DNA of 64,000 bases from Dehalococcoides mccartyi. GTDB lineage: Bacteria; Chloroflexota; Dehalococcoidia; Dehalococcoidales; Dehalococcoidaceae. The position numbers were made by a program, and so were the translations under genes. This document shows, piece after piece, positions 17,827 through 27,546 of this stretch. The notes beneath the pieces are model-generated. The model was not told where the DNA came from and did no database searches. It saw only the letters and a list, made by a program, of their open reading frames with translations. How positions within the stretch are numbered: position 1 is the stretch's first letter; the number at the start of each line of letters is the position of its first letter. The stretch spans positions 1 through 64,000 of the forward strand of contig NZ_CP013074.1 in assembly GCF_001889305.1 (NCBI RefSeq). The letters are read 5' to 3'.

Positions 17827-19773
17827 ATGATACACAGCTATTATTCCCGTATAAATGGCAACTCCCCTGATGAGAAGCCGAAAATCACCCGCGGCTTGCT
17901 GAAAAGGGTCTGGAGTTATGCCCGCCCTTACCGCTGGTTGGTGCTCTGGATGCTGGTACTCACTCTGGCCACTACCGGCCTGGGGCTTCTGACCCCTTTG
18001 ATACTGCGTGACCTGATAGATGTCACTTTGCCGGACAAGGATTTGACCCGCCTAGGCTGGCTGATTGCAGCCCTGCTGACGATACCCCTTCTGACAAGCT
18101 TCTTAAACGTAGTGTTACGCAGATATAACTCACGGGTAGGTGAGGGAGTAATCTCTGACCTGAGGCTGGCTATGTTTTCGCACCTGCAGCGCATGTCACT
18201 CAGCTTTTTTACCCACACCAAAAGCGGCGAACTGATGAGCCGCCTTAATAACGACGTTATCGGCGCCCAGACGGCTATCAGCAATACTTTTGTATCTATA
18301 GTAACCAGCCTGATTCAGGCCATAGTGGTATTTTCAGTTATGATTACCCTTGAATGGCGGCTGGCACTGATAAGCGTGGCTATACTGCCCCTTTTCTTCT
18401 GGGCGGCCCAGCACCTGGGAAACAGGCTTCGGGATATTGCCCGGAACCAGCTTGACCAGAACGCCAGAATGAATGCCGTTGCCCAAGAACTGCTTAACAT
18501 AAGCGGGGCTTTGCTGGTCAAACTTTTCGGCCGTTCGGCGGAAGAAGACCGCCGTTTCAAAGAACGCTCTGATGAAGTAAAAGATATTGGTATAAAGCGG
18601 GCGGTGACCGGCTCACTCTTTTTTGCCAGTATAGGCCTTCTAAGCGCTATTGGCATAGCCCTGGTTTACGGGGTGGGGGGCTATTTTGTAATTCAGGAAA
18701 CCCTGACTATAGGTACTATCGTAGCTTTAGGTGCTTTACTGACTACCCTGTACGGGGCTTTGCAGACCCTGACTAACGCCCCGGTGGATTTTGCCACCTC
18801 TATGGTTAGTTTTGAACGGGTTTTTGAAGTGCTGGACGTACCGCTTGATATTAAAGAGAAAGAAAATGCCTGCATTTTAGGCAATGTAAGCGGCGTTTTG
18901 GAATTTAGGAATGTAGTCTTTCATTATGAACGCGAAGAAAAAGGCCTGCTCAGGGAAGTGCGGCGTTTCGGACAGATGCAGGACGTAGTTTCGGTGCTCT
19001 CCGGGGCTGACGGAACACCTAAAAACGGCGGCGAAAAAAATGCAGACAGCGCCGGACGGGCAAACAGCGAGGTGCTGGAAAATATTTCGTTCAGAGCCGA
19101 ACCCGGCCAGCTGGTGGCTTTGGTCGGACCAAGCGGTGCCGGCAAAACAACCCTTACTTACCTTATACCCCGTTTATATGACCCAGTTGCCGGGCAAATA
19201 CTGATAGACGGGCATGACTTAAGAGATGTCACCCTTGATTCACTGGCCGCCCAGATAGGTATGGTCACCCAGGAGACTTATCTTTTCCATGATACGGTGC
19301 GCACCAACCTGCTGTACGGCCGGCCGGATGCCACCCAGGCGGAAGTGGAAGCGGCGGCTAAAGCAGCCAATATCCACAAGTTCATCAAAAGTCTGCCCCA
19401 GGGGTATGAGACCATTGTAGGGGAGCGCGGCTACCGGCTGAGCGGGGGCGAAAAACAGCGGCTGGCACTGGCACGGGTTATACTAAAAAACCCGCGGATA
19501 CTGGTGCTGGATGAAGCTACCAGCTCACTGGACAGCCAGTCGGAATACCTTATTCAGGAAGCACTAAAACACGTAATGGTGGGGCGTACTAGCATTGTCA
19601 TTGCCCACCGCCTGAGCACTATTCTGGCGGCGGATATGATACTGGTGATGGACCACGGGCATATTGTGGAAAGGGGCACTCACCGCGAACTGCTGGCTCT
19701 GGGCGGGCTGTATGCAAATCTCTATGAAACCCAGTTTCGCAGCAAGGCCAATACGCCCTCAGCGGCGGAGTAA
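17827..19773 (+). CDS. ABC exporter, fused membrane and ATPase domains
   Basis: 648 residues. Six-helix exporter domain (about 20-330), then a nucleotide-binding domain with GPSGAGKTT (about 433), LSGGEKQR (about 537), ILVLDEATSSLD (about 557) and an IVIAHRLST switch His. All motifs are intact, so it works as a homo- or heterodimeric exporter. An extra charged insert of about 40 residues separates the first ATPase strand from Walker A. The start has no ribosome site, and TATAAT ends 8 bases before ATG, so a leaderless mRNA is likely. Substrate unknown. Confidence 0.92.
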   Translation: MIHSYYSRINGNSPDEKPKITRGLLKRVWSYARPYRWLVLWMLVLTLATTGLGLLTPLILRDLIDVTLPDKDLTRLGWLIAALLTIPLLTSFLNVVLRRYNSRVGEGVISDLRLAMFSHLQRMSLSFFTHTKSGELMSRLNNDVIGAQTAISNTFVSIVTSLIQAIVVFSVMITLEWRLALISVAILPLFFWAAQHLGNRLRDIARNQLDQNARMNAVAQELLNISGALLVKLFGRSAEEDRRFKERSDEVKDIGIKRAVTGSLFFASIGLLSAIGIALVYGVGGYFVIQETLTIGTIVALGALLTTLYGALQTLTNAPVDFATSMVSFERVFEVLDVPLDIKEKENACILGNVSGVLEFRNVVFHYEREEKGLLREVRRFGQMQDVVSVLSGADGTPKNGGEKNADSAGRANSEVLENISFRAEPGQLVALVGPSGAGKTTLTYLIPRLYDPVAGQILIDGHDLRDVTLDSLAAQIGMVTQETYLFHDTVRTNLLYGRPDATQAEVEAAAKAANIHKFIKSLPQGYETIVGERGYRLSGGEKQRLALARVILKNPRILVLDEATSSLDSQSEYLIQEALKHVMVGRTSIVIAHRLSTILAADMILVMDHGHIVERGTHRELLALGGLYANLYETQFRSKANTPSAAE

Positions 19774-19927
19774 TTAGCCGGGTTTTCAACTGATACAGCA
19801 CCGCTTTTTACGGCCGTAAATCCTTTCAGGTAAACTTATTTTGGTTATTTTCTCCGCCTGAAAGCAGCCTGAACCCAAATAATTTCTCCTTACTGTATAA
19901 TAAAACCACCCTTAGGAGTGAGAGATT

Positions 19928-21679
19928 ATGTTTTTACCTACAACCCCCCAGGAGCTGATCAAACTGGGGTGGGACAGACCGGATATAATACTGGTAACTG
20001 GTGACAGTTACATAGACAGCCCGTTTATCGGCTCTGCCCTTATCGGCAAAGTTTTAAGCCGGGCGGGTTACCGGGTGGGTATTATTGCCCAGCCGGATAT
20101 ACATTCGGATACAGACATCTGCCGCTTAGGTGAGCCCAGGCTTTTCTGGGGGGTAACGGCCGGCAGTGTGGACTCTATGGTAGCCAACTATACTTCACTC
20201 AAAAAGAAAAGAAAGAGTGACGACTATACCCCCGGAGGCATAAATAACCGCCGTCCTGACCAGGCCAGCATTGTCTATACCAACCTTATAAAGCAGTACT
20301 TTAAGCATACCCGCCCCATAGTGCTGGGCGGTATTGAGGCCAGCCTGAGACGTGTTGCCCATTATGATTTCTGGACTGACCATATCCGCCCCTCAATCCT
20401 GTTTGACGCCAAGGCAGATTACCTGCTCTACGGCATGGCTGAAAAAGCGGTGCTGGAGCTGGCCGCCGCCCTGAAAAACGGAACTGAAACAAGAGATATA
20501 CGGGGGCTTTGCTATATTGCCGGGGCAGAAGAAAGCGACGGAAAAAGGGCAGGCTATCTGGCACTGCCGCCGTTTGAAGCGGTTGAGAAAAATGCAAATG
20601 CCCTGACAGATATGTTTCACACCTTTTACCAAAATAATGACGCCCTGACTGCCAAAGGCCTTTACCAGCAGACAGGCAACCGTTATCTTATCCAGAACCC
20701 GCCGCCCATGCCCTTTTCCCAAAAAGAAATGGACGAAATTTACGAACTGGATTTTGAACGAGCCCAACACCCCTACTACCAGAAGCAGGGGGCAGTCAAA
20801 GCCCTGGAGACTATCCGCTTTTCCATTCAGTCTCACCGCGGCTGTTACGGGGAGTGCAATTTCTGCGCCATTGCCATGCACGAAGGGCGGACTGTCCAGT
20901 GGCGAAGCCCCGAATCTATTCTGGCTGAAGCCCGGATACTTGCCGGTTACCCTGATTTCAAGGGATATATCCAGGACATAGGCGGCCCGACCGCCAATAT
21001 GTACGGTTTTGAGTGTGAGAAAAAGCTGAAAGAGGGGGCATGCGCAGACAAACGCTGTCTATACCCCCAAGTATGCCCTTCGTTAAAGGTGAACCACCAC
21101 AAACAGCTGGAAATGCTGAAAAAAGTCCGCACAGTTACCGGGATTAAAAAGGTATTTGCCGCGTCCGGTATCCGTTATGACCTGCTGCTGGCTGACAGAC
21201 AATATGGTGAACAGTACCTGAAAGAGCTGGTGCAACACCATATATCCGGCCAGATGAAGGTTGCACCCGAACATACCCAAGCAGCTGTTTTAAACAGAAT
21301 GGGAAAACCGGGAATTTCAGGCCTGCTGCGCTTTAAAGAGCTGTTTGACCGCATGAATAAAAAATTCGGCAAGGAACAGTTCCTGACTTATTACCTGATT
21401 GCCGCCCACCCCGGCTGCACTAGAAGCGATATGCAAAAGCTGAGGCAGTTTACCCGTGATAACCTTAAGATGAACCCTGAGCAGGTGCAGATTTTCCTGC
21501 CGGCACCATCTACCTATTCCAGCCTGATGTACTGTACCGGGCTGGACCCGTTTACCAAAAAACCTCTCTTTGTGGAAAAAGACCCCAAAAACAAGGATCA
21601 GCAGAAAAGTATTGCGGTTGCCAAGGAGCCGCCAAGCCCTGTTTTACCAAAACGCCCCCGCCTGAAACGCAGGACTTAG
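19928..21679 (+). CDS. YgiQ-family (UPF0313) radical SAM protein
   Basis: 583 residues. N-terminal YgiQ domain (LGWDRPDIILVTGDSYIDSP), a radical SAM core with CYGECNFC (CX3CX2C near 305-312), and a basic Lys/Pro/Arg-rich tail. The GGIEASLRR segment is typical of the family. Ribosome site GGAGTGAGAG before ATG 19928. The reaction of YgiQ proteins is not settled. Single gene, closed by the shared hairpin at 21711. Confidence 0.92.
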   Translation: MFLPTTPQELIKLGWDRPDIILVTGDSYIDSPFIGSALIGKVLSRAGYRVGIIAQPDIHSDTDICRLGEPRLFWGVTAGSVDSMVANYTSLKKKRKSDDYTPGGINNRRPDQASIVYTNLIKQYFKHTRPIVLGGIEASLRRVAHYDFWTDHIRPSILFDAKADYLLYGMAEKAVLELAAALKNGTETRDIRGLCYIAGAEESDGKRAGYLALPPFEAVEKNANALTDMFHTFYQNNDALTAKGLYQQTGNRYLIQNPPPMPFSQKEMDEIYELDFERAQHPYYQKQGAVKALETIRFSIQSHRGCYGECNFCAIAMHEGRTVQWRSPESILAEARILAGYPDFKGYIQDIGGPTANMYGFECEKKLKEGACADKRCLYPQVCPSLKVNHHKQLEMLKKVRTVTGIKKVFAASGIRYDLLLADRQYGEQYLKELVQHHISGQMKVAPEHTQAAVLNRMGKPGISGLLRFKELFDRMNKKFGKEQFLTYYLIAAHPGCTRSDMQKLRQFTRDNLKMNPEQVQIFLPAPSTYSSLMYCTGLDPFTKKPLFVEKDPKNKDQQKSIAVAKEPPSPVLPKRPRLKRRT

Positions 21680-21710
21680 TTTACCTGTCTACCCAATACA
21701 ACCGAAATAA

Positions 21711-21747
21711 ATTCGGGGGTGCCGCTGCCTGAACGCCACCCCCGAAT
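21711..21747. terminator. Bidirectional terminator between ygiQ-like and RND genes
   Basis: ATTCGGGGGTG pairs with CACCCCCGAAT between convergent genes. Confidence 0.75.
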
Positions 21748-21777
21748 GATTTTAAGCCCCCGGACTGGAAAACCCTG

Positions 21778-24700
21778 TTACTTACCCCGGTAAACCATAC
21801 TGTACACAGCCGGTATGACAAACAGGGTCAGGAAAGTAGAGCTTATCATACCGCCTATAACCACAACTGCCAGTTCAGCGCTTAACATAGTACCGGAACT
21901 GACACTCAGTGCCATGGGAATCATGGCCAATATAGTGGTAAGAGCGGTCATGACAATGGGCCGCAGGCGGATTTTGCCACCCTCTATCAGGGCGTCTTTG
22001 ACGCTAAGACCGCGCTTGCGCTGCTGCTCTACCATGGATACCAATACTATGGCATTGGTCAGCACAATACCCACCAGCATCAGCAAACCCATCAAGGCAG
22101 ATACACCCAGTGTATAGCCGGTAATTACCAGAGCCAGCATAGAGCCGATAAAAGCCAAAGGTATGCTTAACATGATAAGCAGGGGATTGCGGATAGAACG
22201 CATCATCAGTATTACTATCAGGAATACAATGGCAATAGCTACCAGAATGGCAATACCCATCTGGATAAATGTATCACCCATCTGTTCGGCTATACCGGCA
22301 GTTACCACTTCTACGCCGGGATGGGGCGGCAATGCATCTACCTGTGCCTGAACCGCCATATTTACCGCACCCACATTAGCATCAGTTATAATTCCGGTAA
22401 TAGTGGCCGAAAGCATGGTATCCGTATGGCTTACATGTGAGGGCACAGCCACTATGCCCACGGTAGCAATATCATTCAGAGTGACTGCCACCGGGAAACC
22501 TATTTTAAAATTTTTAGCCTGTTCGGCATCACTCAGGCTGTCAGCTATACCCTTGAAATAAACAGGATAACTGCCGCTATCAAGTGCAATGCTTACACCG
22601 GGTAGTGCCCCGCCGTTCATCAAAAGGACAAATTCCTGTTGCATTTGGGCTAACTGGGAAGGTGACAACCCTGAAGTGGCTACTTTTGCCGGGTCTACTG
22701 CAATATTCAGTACCGGCACCACGGTTGTCAGGTCACTTTTCAGTTCTTCCAGGCCGCTAACTCCCTTCAGCATCTCCAGCAGCTGGGCAGTAATAGCGGC
22801 TATCTCTTCCTGATTCTGCCCCTGTATGGAAAGGTTTATAGAAGAACTGGATATACTGCCGCCCATACTATCACCGGAACCGGAGCTGACCTGTATAACC
22901 CCGTCCGTATTAATGCCCTGGCTTGCCAGAGTAATATTTGAGAGCTCTGTTTGCAGATCAGCGTCACTGTTAAGGTAAACAATAATAGTGGCTGTATTGG
23001 CACCACCGCCGCCCTGAGAGGCACTCATTATACCGGCCATGGAAGTGGCAGAAGTGCCGATAGTGGCGCTGTAACTCCGGACTGCCGGGTTTGCACCAAG
23101 CAATGCTTCTACCTTGGCGGTAAGGGCACTGGTGGCATTGACATCAGATGTAGCCGGCAGCGAGATATTGATAGAAATAGTTTCTTCGCCGAACGAACCG
23201 GACATAAATGAAGTACCTGCCATGGGTAAAAGCCCGGTACTGCCTATAAGCAGGAGTACCGCCGTAGCGACTACCGCCAGACGATGCCCCAGTGTCCATT
23301 TCAAAGCCTTGACATAAATTTTTTGATACCAGTTGTCTTTGGTGATAACCGCTTTCTGCTTGGAGCCGACCAGCCACTTGGAAAGCGCCGGAATGAGGGT
23401 CAAAGCAACTATCAGTGAAGCCATCATGGCAAAAGTCACGGTAAGTGCAAAAGGAATAAACATCTCACCCACAATGCCGCCCACAAACATCAGGGGGGCA
23501 AATATGGCCACAGTGGCCAAAGTAGCCGTAGTAATGGGAGTAGCTACCTCTTTGGCACCGCCGATAGCCGCCTCCTTGAAACTTTCCCCGGCACGCAGAC
23601 GGCGGTAGATAACTTCTATTATGACTATACTGTCATCAATAAGCCGCCCTACCGCTATGGTCATGGCACTTAAGGTAAGAATATTAAGGGTAATACCAAA
23701 TAAACTCATGCACAGGAAACCGAAAAATATGCTAAGGGGAATAGATATGGCCGCTATCAAAGAGGCCCGTACAGCCCAAAGGAAGAAAAAAACCACCAGT
23801 ACCGCCAGAATACCGCCCACAACCGCCTTTTCCTCAAGCTGGCTGATGCTGGTATCAATGAAATCTGACTGGTCAAAAACAGTGCTGATACTAACGCCGT
23901 CACCCAGTGTCCCCTGCAGCCCCGCTATTTTTTCATTTATGGTATTGGCAGTTTCAACTGTATTGGCAGATTCTGTTTTTACTACGGATATACCTACACT
24001 GGGTTTGCCGTTAGTACGGGTAATAGCTGAAGAAGGTGAAGGGCTGAGACTAACGGTGGCAATATCTGACAGCTTAATGCCGTTTATCCCCAGCGAAATC
24101 TGTTCAATATCACTCAGGGAAGAATAACCGGCTGAAAGTATGCCGGCAATCTGGGAAATGGTTATGCCGTACTGGGTCATCTTGGCAGGGTTGGGGGAGA
24201 TTACAATATAATCCTTTTCCCCGCCCTCGGTATCCACCCGTAGTACTCCGTCAATCTGGGAAAGCAACGGGACTATCTGGCTGTCTGCAATCTGTTTCAG
24301 CTGGTCCGGAGATAAATCCCCGGATAAACTCAGGCTTATCATCGGCATAATATTCATATTGATAGGAATAATCTGGGGGTTATTGGCATTAGCCCCCATC
24401 ATGGCGGCGAAATTGGTAACAGCCTGAGGGAAGGTGATTTTACTGATGCCCTCGCTCAAGCTTTCACCGACCGCCGTCATATCTGTGCCGTATTCAAATT
24501 CGGCCATGATTACTGACATTCCTTCGGAAGAGGTGGAGGTAAGGTGTTTTAGTCCTTTATCTGCCCACTCATCCCAGACAAATCTTTCAATAGGGGTAGT
24601 AACATCCCTGACCACCGCATCCGGAGTAGCCTGAGGGTACACGGTAACCACAGTGGTATAGGGCAGGCTGATATCAGGCATCAATTCTACTTTGATGCCC

Positions 24701-24792
24701 ATAAATGCCCACAAGGAAGCACCGGCAACTGCCAGCGCCAAAAGAATGGTAACCAGTCTGCTACGTAATGCCCATTTGGTAATATGCCACAT
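21778..24792 (-). CDS. RND-family efflux pump (HAE1/AcrB type)
   Basis: 1004 residues with the duplicated RND architecture: 12 helices and two large outer loops. The proton-relay Asp pair of helix 4 is present (VGRLIDDSIVI), as is the GGIVGEMFIPFAL segment. It follows a MarR gene by 22 bases on the same strand, so expression is likely self-controlled. No membrane-fusion or outer-membrane channel partner lies nearby, as expected in a cell without an outer membrane. Probable role: drug or hydrophobic-compound export. Confidence 0.92.
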   Translation of the reverse strand: MWHITKWALRSRLVTILLALAVAGASLWAFMGIKVELMPDISLPYTTVVTVYPQATPDAVVRDVTTPIERFVWDEWADKGLKHLTSTSSEGMSVIMAEFEYGTDMTAVGESLSEGISKITFPQAVTNFAAMMGANANNPQIIPINMNIMPMISLSLSGDLSPDQLKQIADSQIVPLLSQIDGVLRVDTEGGEKDYIVISPNPAKMTQYGITISQIAGILSAGYSSLSDIEQISLGINGIKLSDIATVSLSPSPSSAITRTNGKPSVGISVVKTESANTVETANTINEKIAGLQGTLGDGVSISTVFDQSDFIDTSISQLEEKAVVGGILAVLVVFFFLWAVRASLIAAISIPLSIFFGFLCMSLFGITLNILTLSAMTIAVGRLIDDSIVIIEVIYRRLRAGESFKEAAIGGAKEVATPITTATLATVAIFAPLMFVGGIVGEMFIPFALTVTFAMMASLIVALTLIPALSKWLVGSKQKAVITKDNWYQKIYVKALKWTLGHRLAVVATAVLLLIGSTGLLPMAGTSFMSGSFGEETISINISLPATSDVNATSALTAKVEALLGANPAVRSYSATIGTSATSMAGIMSASQGGGGANTATIIVYLNSDADLQTELSNITLASQGINTDGVIQVSSGSGDSMGGSISSSSINLSIQGQNQEEIAAITAQLLEMLKGVSGLEELKSDLTTVVPVLNIAVDPAKVATSGLSPSQLAQMQQEFVLLMNGGALPGVSIALDSGSYPVYFKGIADSLSDAEQAKNFKIGFPVAVTLNDIATVGIVAVPSHVSHTDTMLSATITGIITDANVGAVNMAVQAQVDALPPHPGVEVVTAGIAEQMGDTFIQMGIAILVAIAIVFLIVILMMRSIRNPLLIMLSIPLAFIGSMLALVITGYTLGVSALMGLLMLVGIVLTNAIVLVSMVEQQRKRGLSVKDALIEGGKIRLRPIVMTALTTILAMIPMALSVSSGTMLSAELAVVVIGGMISSTFLTLFVIPAVYSMVYRGK

Positions 24793-24814
24793 TTAGAAAT
24801 GCTCCTTCATACTG

Positions 24815-25264
24815 TTAACCAAGCTCCTGCTGATGTGTTTTTATAGAAGAAATAAGCTCCTGAAGACCTTTCCTCAAGGATTCCAATCCATCTAAACTCA
24901 TATGTTCCAAAATACCTGCCATATGTTCAGACTTGCTCTCTACCAGATTGGTTACCAGTTCACGCCCCTTGTCTGTAGCTGAAAGCCAAGTGACCCGTCT
25001 GTCTTCAGCACCGGGTTTACGGATAACCAGCCCCTGTTCAACCAAACGTTCTACAATGCCGGTTACATCCCCAGGGGTAACCCCTAAACCCTGTGCCAGA
25101 GCACTCAGATTTGTTTCACCCTTGCCCATGATAATAAATAAACTTTTCATCTGGGCAAGAGGAACATCCAGTTTGCACCATGAATTCATAGCATAGGGCA
25201 GGATAATCTGGCCCATCTGGCTTTCAAGTGCAATTATATCCTCAATAATTCCGGCTTTATCCAC
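24815..25264 (-). CDS. MarR regulator of the RND operon
   Basis: 149 residues with a MarR winged helix (LAQGLGVTPGDVTGIVERLVEQGLV; conserved GAEDRRVTWLSATDKG wing). It is the first gene of a two-gene unit with the RND pump. The sequence upstream has TTGACA-N17-TAAATT (25368-25396) with a GTATATAAT direct repeat inside. It is of a different MarR type from the rdh-linked regulators. Confidence 0.92.
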   Translation of the reverse strand: MDKAGIIEDIIALESQMGQIILPYAMNSWCKLDVPLAQMKSLFIIMGKGETNLSALAQGLGVTPGDVTGIVERLVEQGLVIRKPGAEDRRVTWLSATDKGRELVTNLVESKSEHMAGILEHMSLDGLESLRKGLQELISSIKTHQQELG

Positions 25265-25367
25265 ATTCCTTAAACCTTTCTTTTTGCCGAAAGCAGATTT
25301 ATCCCTGTAATTTGTAAGCTTCAGTGTTGAGAAACTTTTACCAATAAATACTTTACTTTATGTATAT

Positions 25368-25396
25368 AATTTATCTGGTATATAATATATTGTCAA
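25368..25396 (-). promoter_or_regulatory. Promoter of the marR-RND operon
   Basis: Minus strand: -35 TTGACA (25391-25396), 17-bp spacer, -10 TAAATT (25368-25373). GTATATAAT occurs twice, at 25362 and 25378, a possible operator. Confidence 0.55.
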
Positions 25397-25464
25397 ATCT
25401 GCATAGCTCTTTCAGCTTCGTGTATAACTGTGGCAGAGTAGTGTCTATCCCTCTAAAAACAAAA

Positions 25465-25486
25465 AACGGGGGATTCCTCCCCCGTT
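25465..25486 (-). terminator. Terminator after rdhB (25510)
   Basis: AACGGGGGA pairs with TCCCCCGTT; on the minus strand it is followed by TTTTGTTTTTAG. Confidence 0.8.
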
Positions 25487-25509
25487 TCGGCTTAACGTTT
25501 AAGCTTCAG

Positions 25510-25782
25510 CTATGCCTTTTTGATTCTCCTTGCAGTCAGCTGCCAAGTGAGTGCCAGCAGAATAACTGCCGGCAGACCGAGCACCAAGAGGAACATAGTT
25601 CCTGCTTTGGGTTCAGTTTCTCCCAGAGCATCTGTAAAGAACAGAATAGTAAAGAGCAGCAGAGCCAGCCCGATAATACCCAACAACCATTCATACCAGG
25701 TCAGGGATACATGGCTGGTTCTAAGCCACATGATCAAAGCAAGCGCCAATGCTCCTAATACAAAACTTATTATTAACCACAT
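25510..25782 (-). CDS. rdhB: Reductive dehalogenase membrane anchor RdhB
   Basis: 90 residues, three hydrophobic helices, the conserved TWYEWLLGIIGL segment and the basic end ARRIKKA. Encoded 18 bases after the rdhA at 25801-27228, whose product it should anchor. Confidence 0.93.
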   Translation of the reverse strand: MWLIISFVLGALALALIMWLRTSHVSLTWYEWLLGIIGLALLLFTILFFTDALGETEPKAGTMFLLVLGLPAVILLALTWQLTARRIKKA

Positions 25783-25800
25783 ATTATCCTCCCTTGTATT

Positions 25801-27228
25801 TTAGTAATCTTTGCCCATGGTAACGTGTGCGGTGTCAAAGCCAAGTGTTGGCTGTGACATATCCCACCAGGCCTCTTTGTTTTCGTGTACACCATAACCG
25901 AAGAATTTATCCGCCTGCCACAGAAAGCTGTTAAAGATCGGCGTGGTTGACAGGGTTGCCCTGACAAACGAATGGATATTGGCAATGTCAGTATTGAAAG
26001 TACAGGTACCCATACAAGCACCGCAGCCGCCGATGGTAGCTTTATACGACCAGCAGGCAACACCGTCCGTCCAGAACTGTTTGCGTCCGGGAATGTGGGT
26101 GGTATCTTCCTTGCCATAAATCTTCGGTACATCCCAGGTTGGTTCATGCTCATGGGAAATACACTGGGCGGGACATTCGTCGGCACATTTGGTGCAGGTT
26201 TGGCAGAAGCGCCACATACCGGCATCAATGGGAGGTGTAGGTTCAAGAGGAAGGTCAGTAACCAAGCTGAATAGACCAACGCAGGGACCAAACTCCGGGC
26301 TTATAAAAGCACCATTGTTACGCGCTCCCTCACCCAAACCGGTAAGGGTAGCAGTGGCAATGGTAGGGATAGCCCCGTTAAACGGCCGGGTATAACCATA
26401 ACAGGTATAGCCCAAAACCTGCATAAATATTTGAACACGGGGCTGCATAATAGAGAACTGGCTGTAGCGCATACTGTTTCCGGCACTCATAAGGTCTGAA
26501 CTGGGAGATGAACGGAACATCTCTTTGTTTAAGGGGTGAGTAAAAGCAAAGTCATAAAGCTGTACTTTGTCAGGAAATACCAGCTTATCAGAGCCTTCAT
26601 AGCCTTTGGGTACATCCTCAAATATATATTTTTTATGGGCGGCATCTTTGTCATATTCCCGTATAAGCTTTGTTTTCACCAGATCAGTAATTTCAGCCAT
26701 ACCTACCTGTGCTGCCCCGAAGTGAATCATGGCAGCTCGAAGCATCTTGCTGTTTTCTTCAGGAGTACCCTGCCATTTGGGGACACCCAAAGATTCAGGA
26801 GTAGTGCTGGAGGCAGGTCCCATAAAAGTGATAGGGTACATATAGTTACCGGAAGATAAAGCCCTATCCCGAAGAGTCATACCGCTTTGATTGGTTTTCA
26901 CCGCGTTGGAACTGTAGGCTGCAGCCGCTGCCCGCCGCTTTGCACCTTCTTCCGCACCCAAAAAGAAATCCTGGGTGGGATTGTTTTGACCGGTCCAGAT
27001 ACCGTCGGAACGGTACATAAGTGACCAGTCCAGTTCAACTGTAGGATCTTCTAATTCCCGGTTTTTCACATACCAGGGACGTTTCCATTCGGCTGTCGGA
27101 GATGATATAAATTCATCAACGTCATGAAATACCGGGCTTATAGCGGATGATGCTCCCAGACCCGCACCTGCCAGTCCGACAGCTTTCATGAAATCCCGAC
27201 GGCTTACCATTGAATGAAATCTTGACAT
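25801..27228 (-). CDS. rdhA: Reductive dehalogenase catalytic subunit RdhA
   Basis: 475 residues. Tat signal SRRDFMKAVG; Fe-S motifs CQTCTKCADECP and the spread CX9CX2CX3C form (CWSYKATIGGCGACMGTC). It is slightly shorter than the others, in the middle region. GGAGGAG lies five bases before ATG 27228. Closest relative in the window: the RdhA at 2693-4192. Its promoter shares the 18-bp spacer, -10 box and operator palindrome of the rdhA at 1350. A divergent MarR gene at 27547 is the likely regulator. Confidence 0.96.
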   Translation of the reverse strand: MSRFHSMVSRRDFMKAVGLAGAGLGASSAISPVFHDVDEFISSPTAEWKRPWYVKNRELEDPTVELDWSLMYRSDGIWTGQNNPTQDFFLGAEEGAKRRAAAAAYSSNAVKTNQSGMTLRDRALSSGNYMYPITFMGPASSTTPESLGVPKWQGTPEENSKMLRAAMIHFGAAQVGMAEITDLVKTKLIREYDKDAAHKKYIFEDVPKGYEGSDKLVFPDKVQLYDFAFTHPLNKEMFRSSPSSDLMSAGNSMRYSQFSIMQPRVQIFMQVLGYTCYGYTRPFNGAIPTIATATLTGLGEGARNNGAFISPEFGPCVGLFSLVTDLPLEPTPPIDAGMWRFCQTCTKCADECPAQCISHEHEPTWDVPKIYGKEDTTHIPGRKQFWTDGVACWSYKATIGGCGACMGTCTFNTDIANIHSFVRATLSTTPIFNSFLWQADKFFGYGVHENKEAWWDMSQPTLGFDTAHVTMGKDY

Positions 27229-27331
27229 TTTTCTCCTCCTTTTTAACCGGATTGCATGTTCCCTTATAAATTACCAATCAAGCATCACTCTATATCCTCA
27301 TTTGCCCTCCCTAATATAGTTCAGATAAAAT

Positions 27332-27353
27332 TAATGTTCGTTATAGAATATTA
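27332..27353. promoter_or_regulatory. MarR-type operator palindrome over the rdhA -10 box
   Basis: TAATGTTC, spacer GTTATA, GAATATTA. Identical arms to the site at 1609-1630; only the spacer differs at two positions. It covers the -10 box at 27348-27353. Confidence 0.7.
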
Positions 27354-27377
27354 CTCATCCCTTACAACCACTGTCAA
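27348..27377 (-). promoter_or_regulatory. rdhA promoter (sigma-70 type)
   Basis: Minus strand: -35 TTGACA (27372-27377), 18-bp spacer, -10 TAATAT (27348-27353). Confidence 0.65.
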
Positions 27378-27395
27378 TTAGTATAAATACTTATT

Positions 27396-27413
27396 AAACT
27401 AGGCATTTAGTAT
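27396..27413. promoter_or_regulatory. Upstream element shared with the rdhA at 4192
   Basis: AACTAGGCATTTAGTAT matches TACTAAGCATTTAGTAT at 4386-4402 except at two positions; the 11-mer GCATTTAGTAT is at the same distance from the -35 box in both promoters. Confidence 0.5.
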
Positions 27414-27546
27414 ACTAATGGTATATTTAATGCTTACTTTCTCTGTTTAGCCCGCCACGGGTGAGTATAATATTTGTATCAAACAGTAATTTTGGTGTTT
27501 AATTACCTGCGATGAGGTTCAGCAAAATACAACTTAGGAAAATGAT

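Larger units (their letters stand above)
27229..27546. other. 318-bp rdhA/marR divergent intergenic region
   Basis: No gene is visible. It contains the rdhA promoter, the palindrome at 27332-27353, the upstream element at 27396-27413 and, beside it, a perfect 12-bp palindrome TTAGTATACTAA (27407-27418) that may serve marR. Confidence 0.65.
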
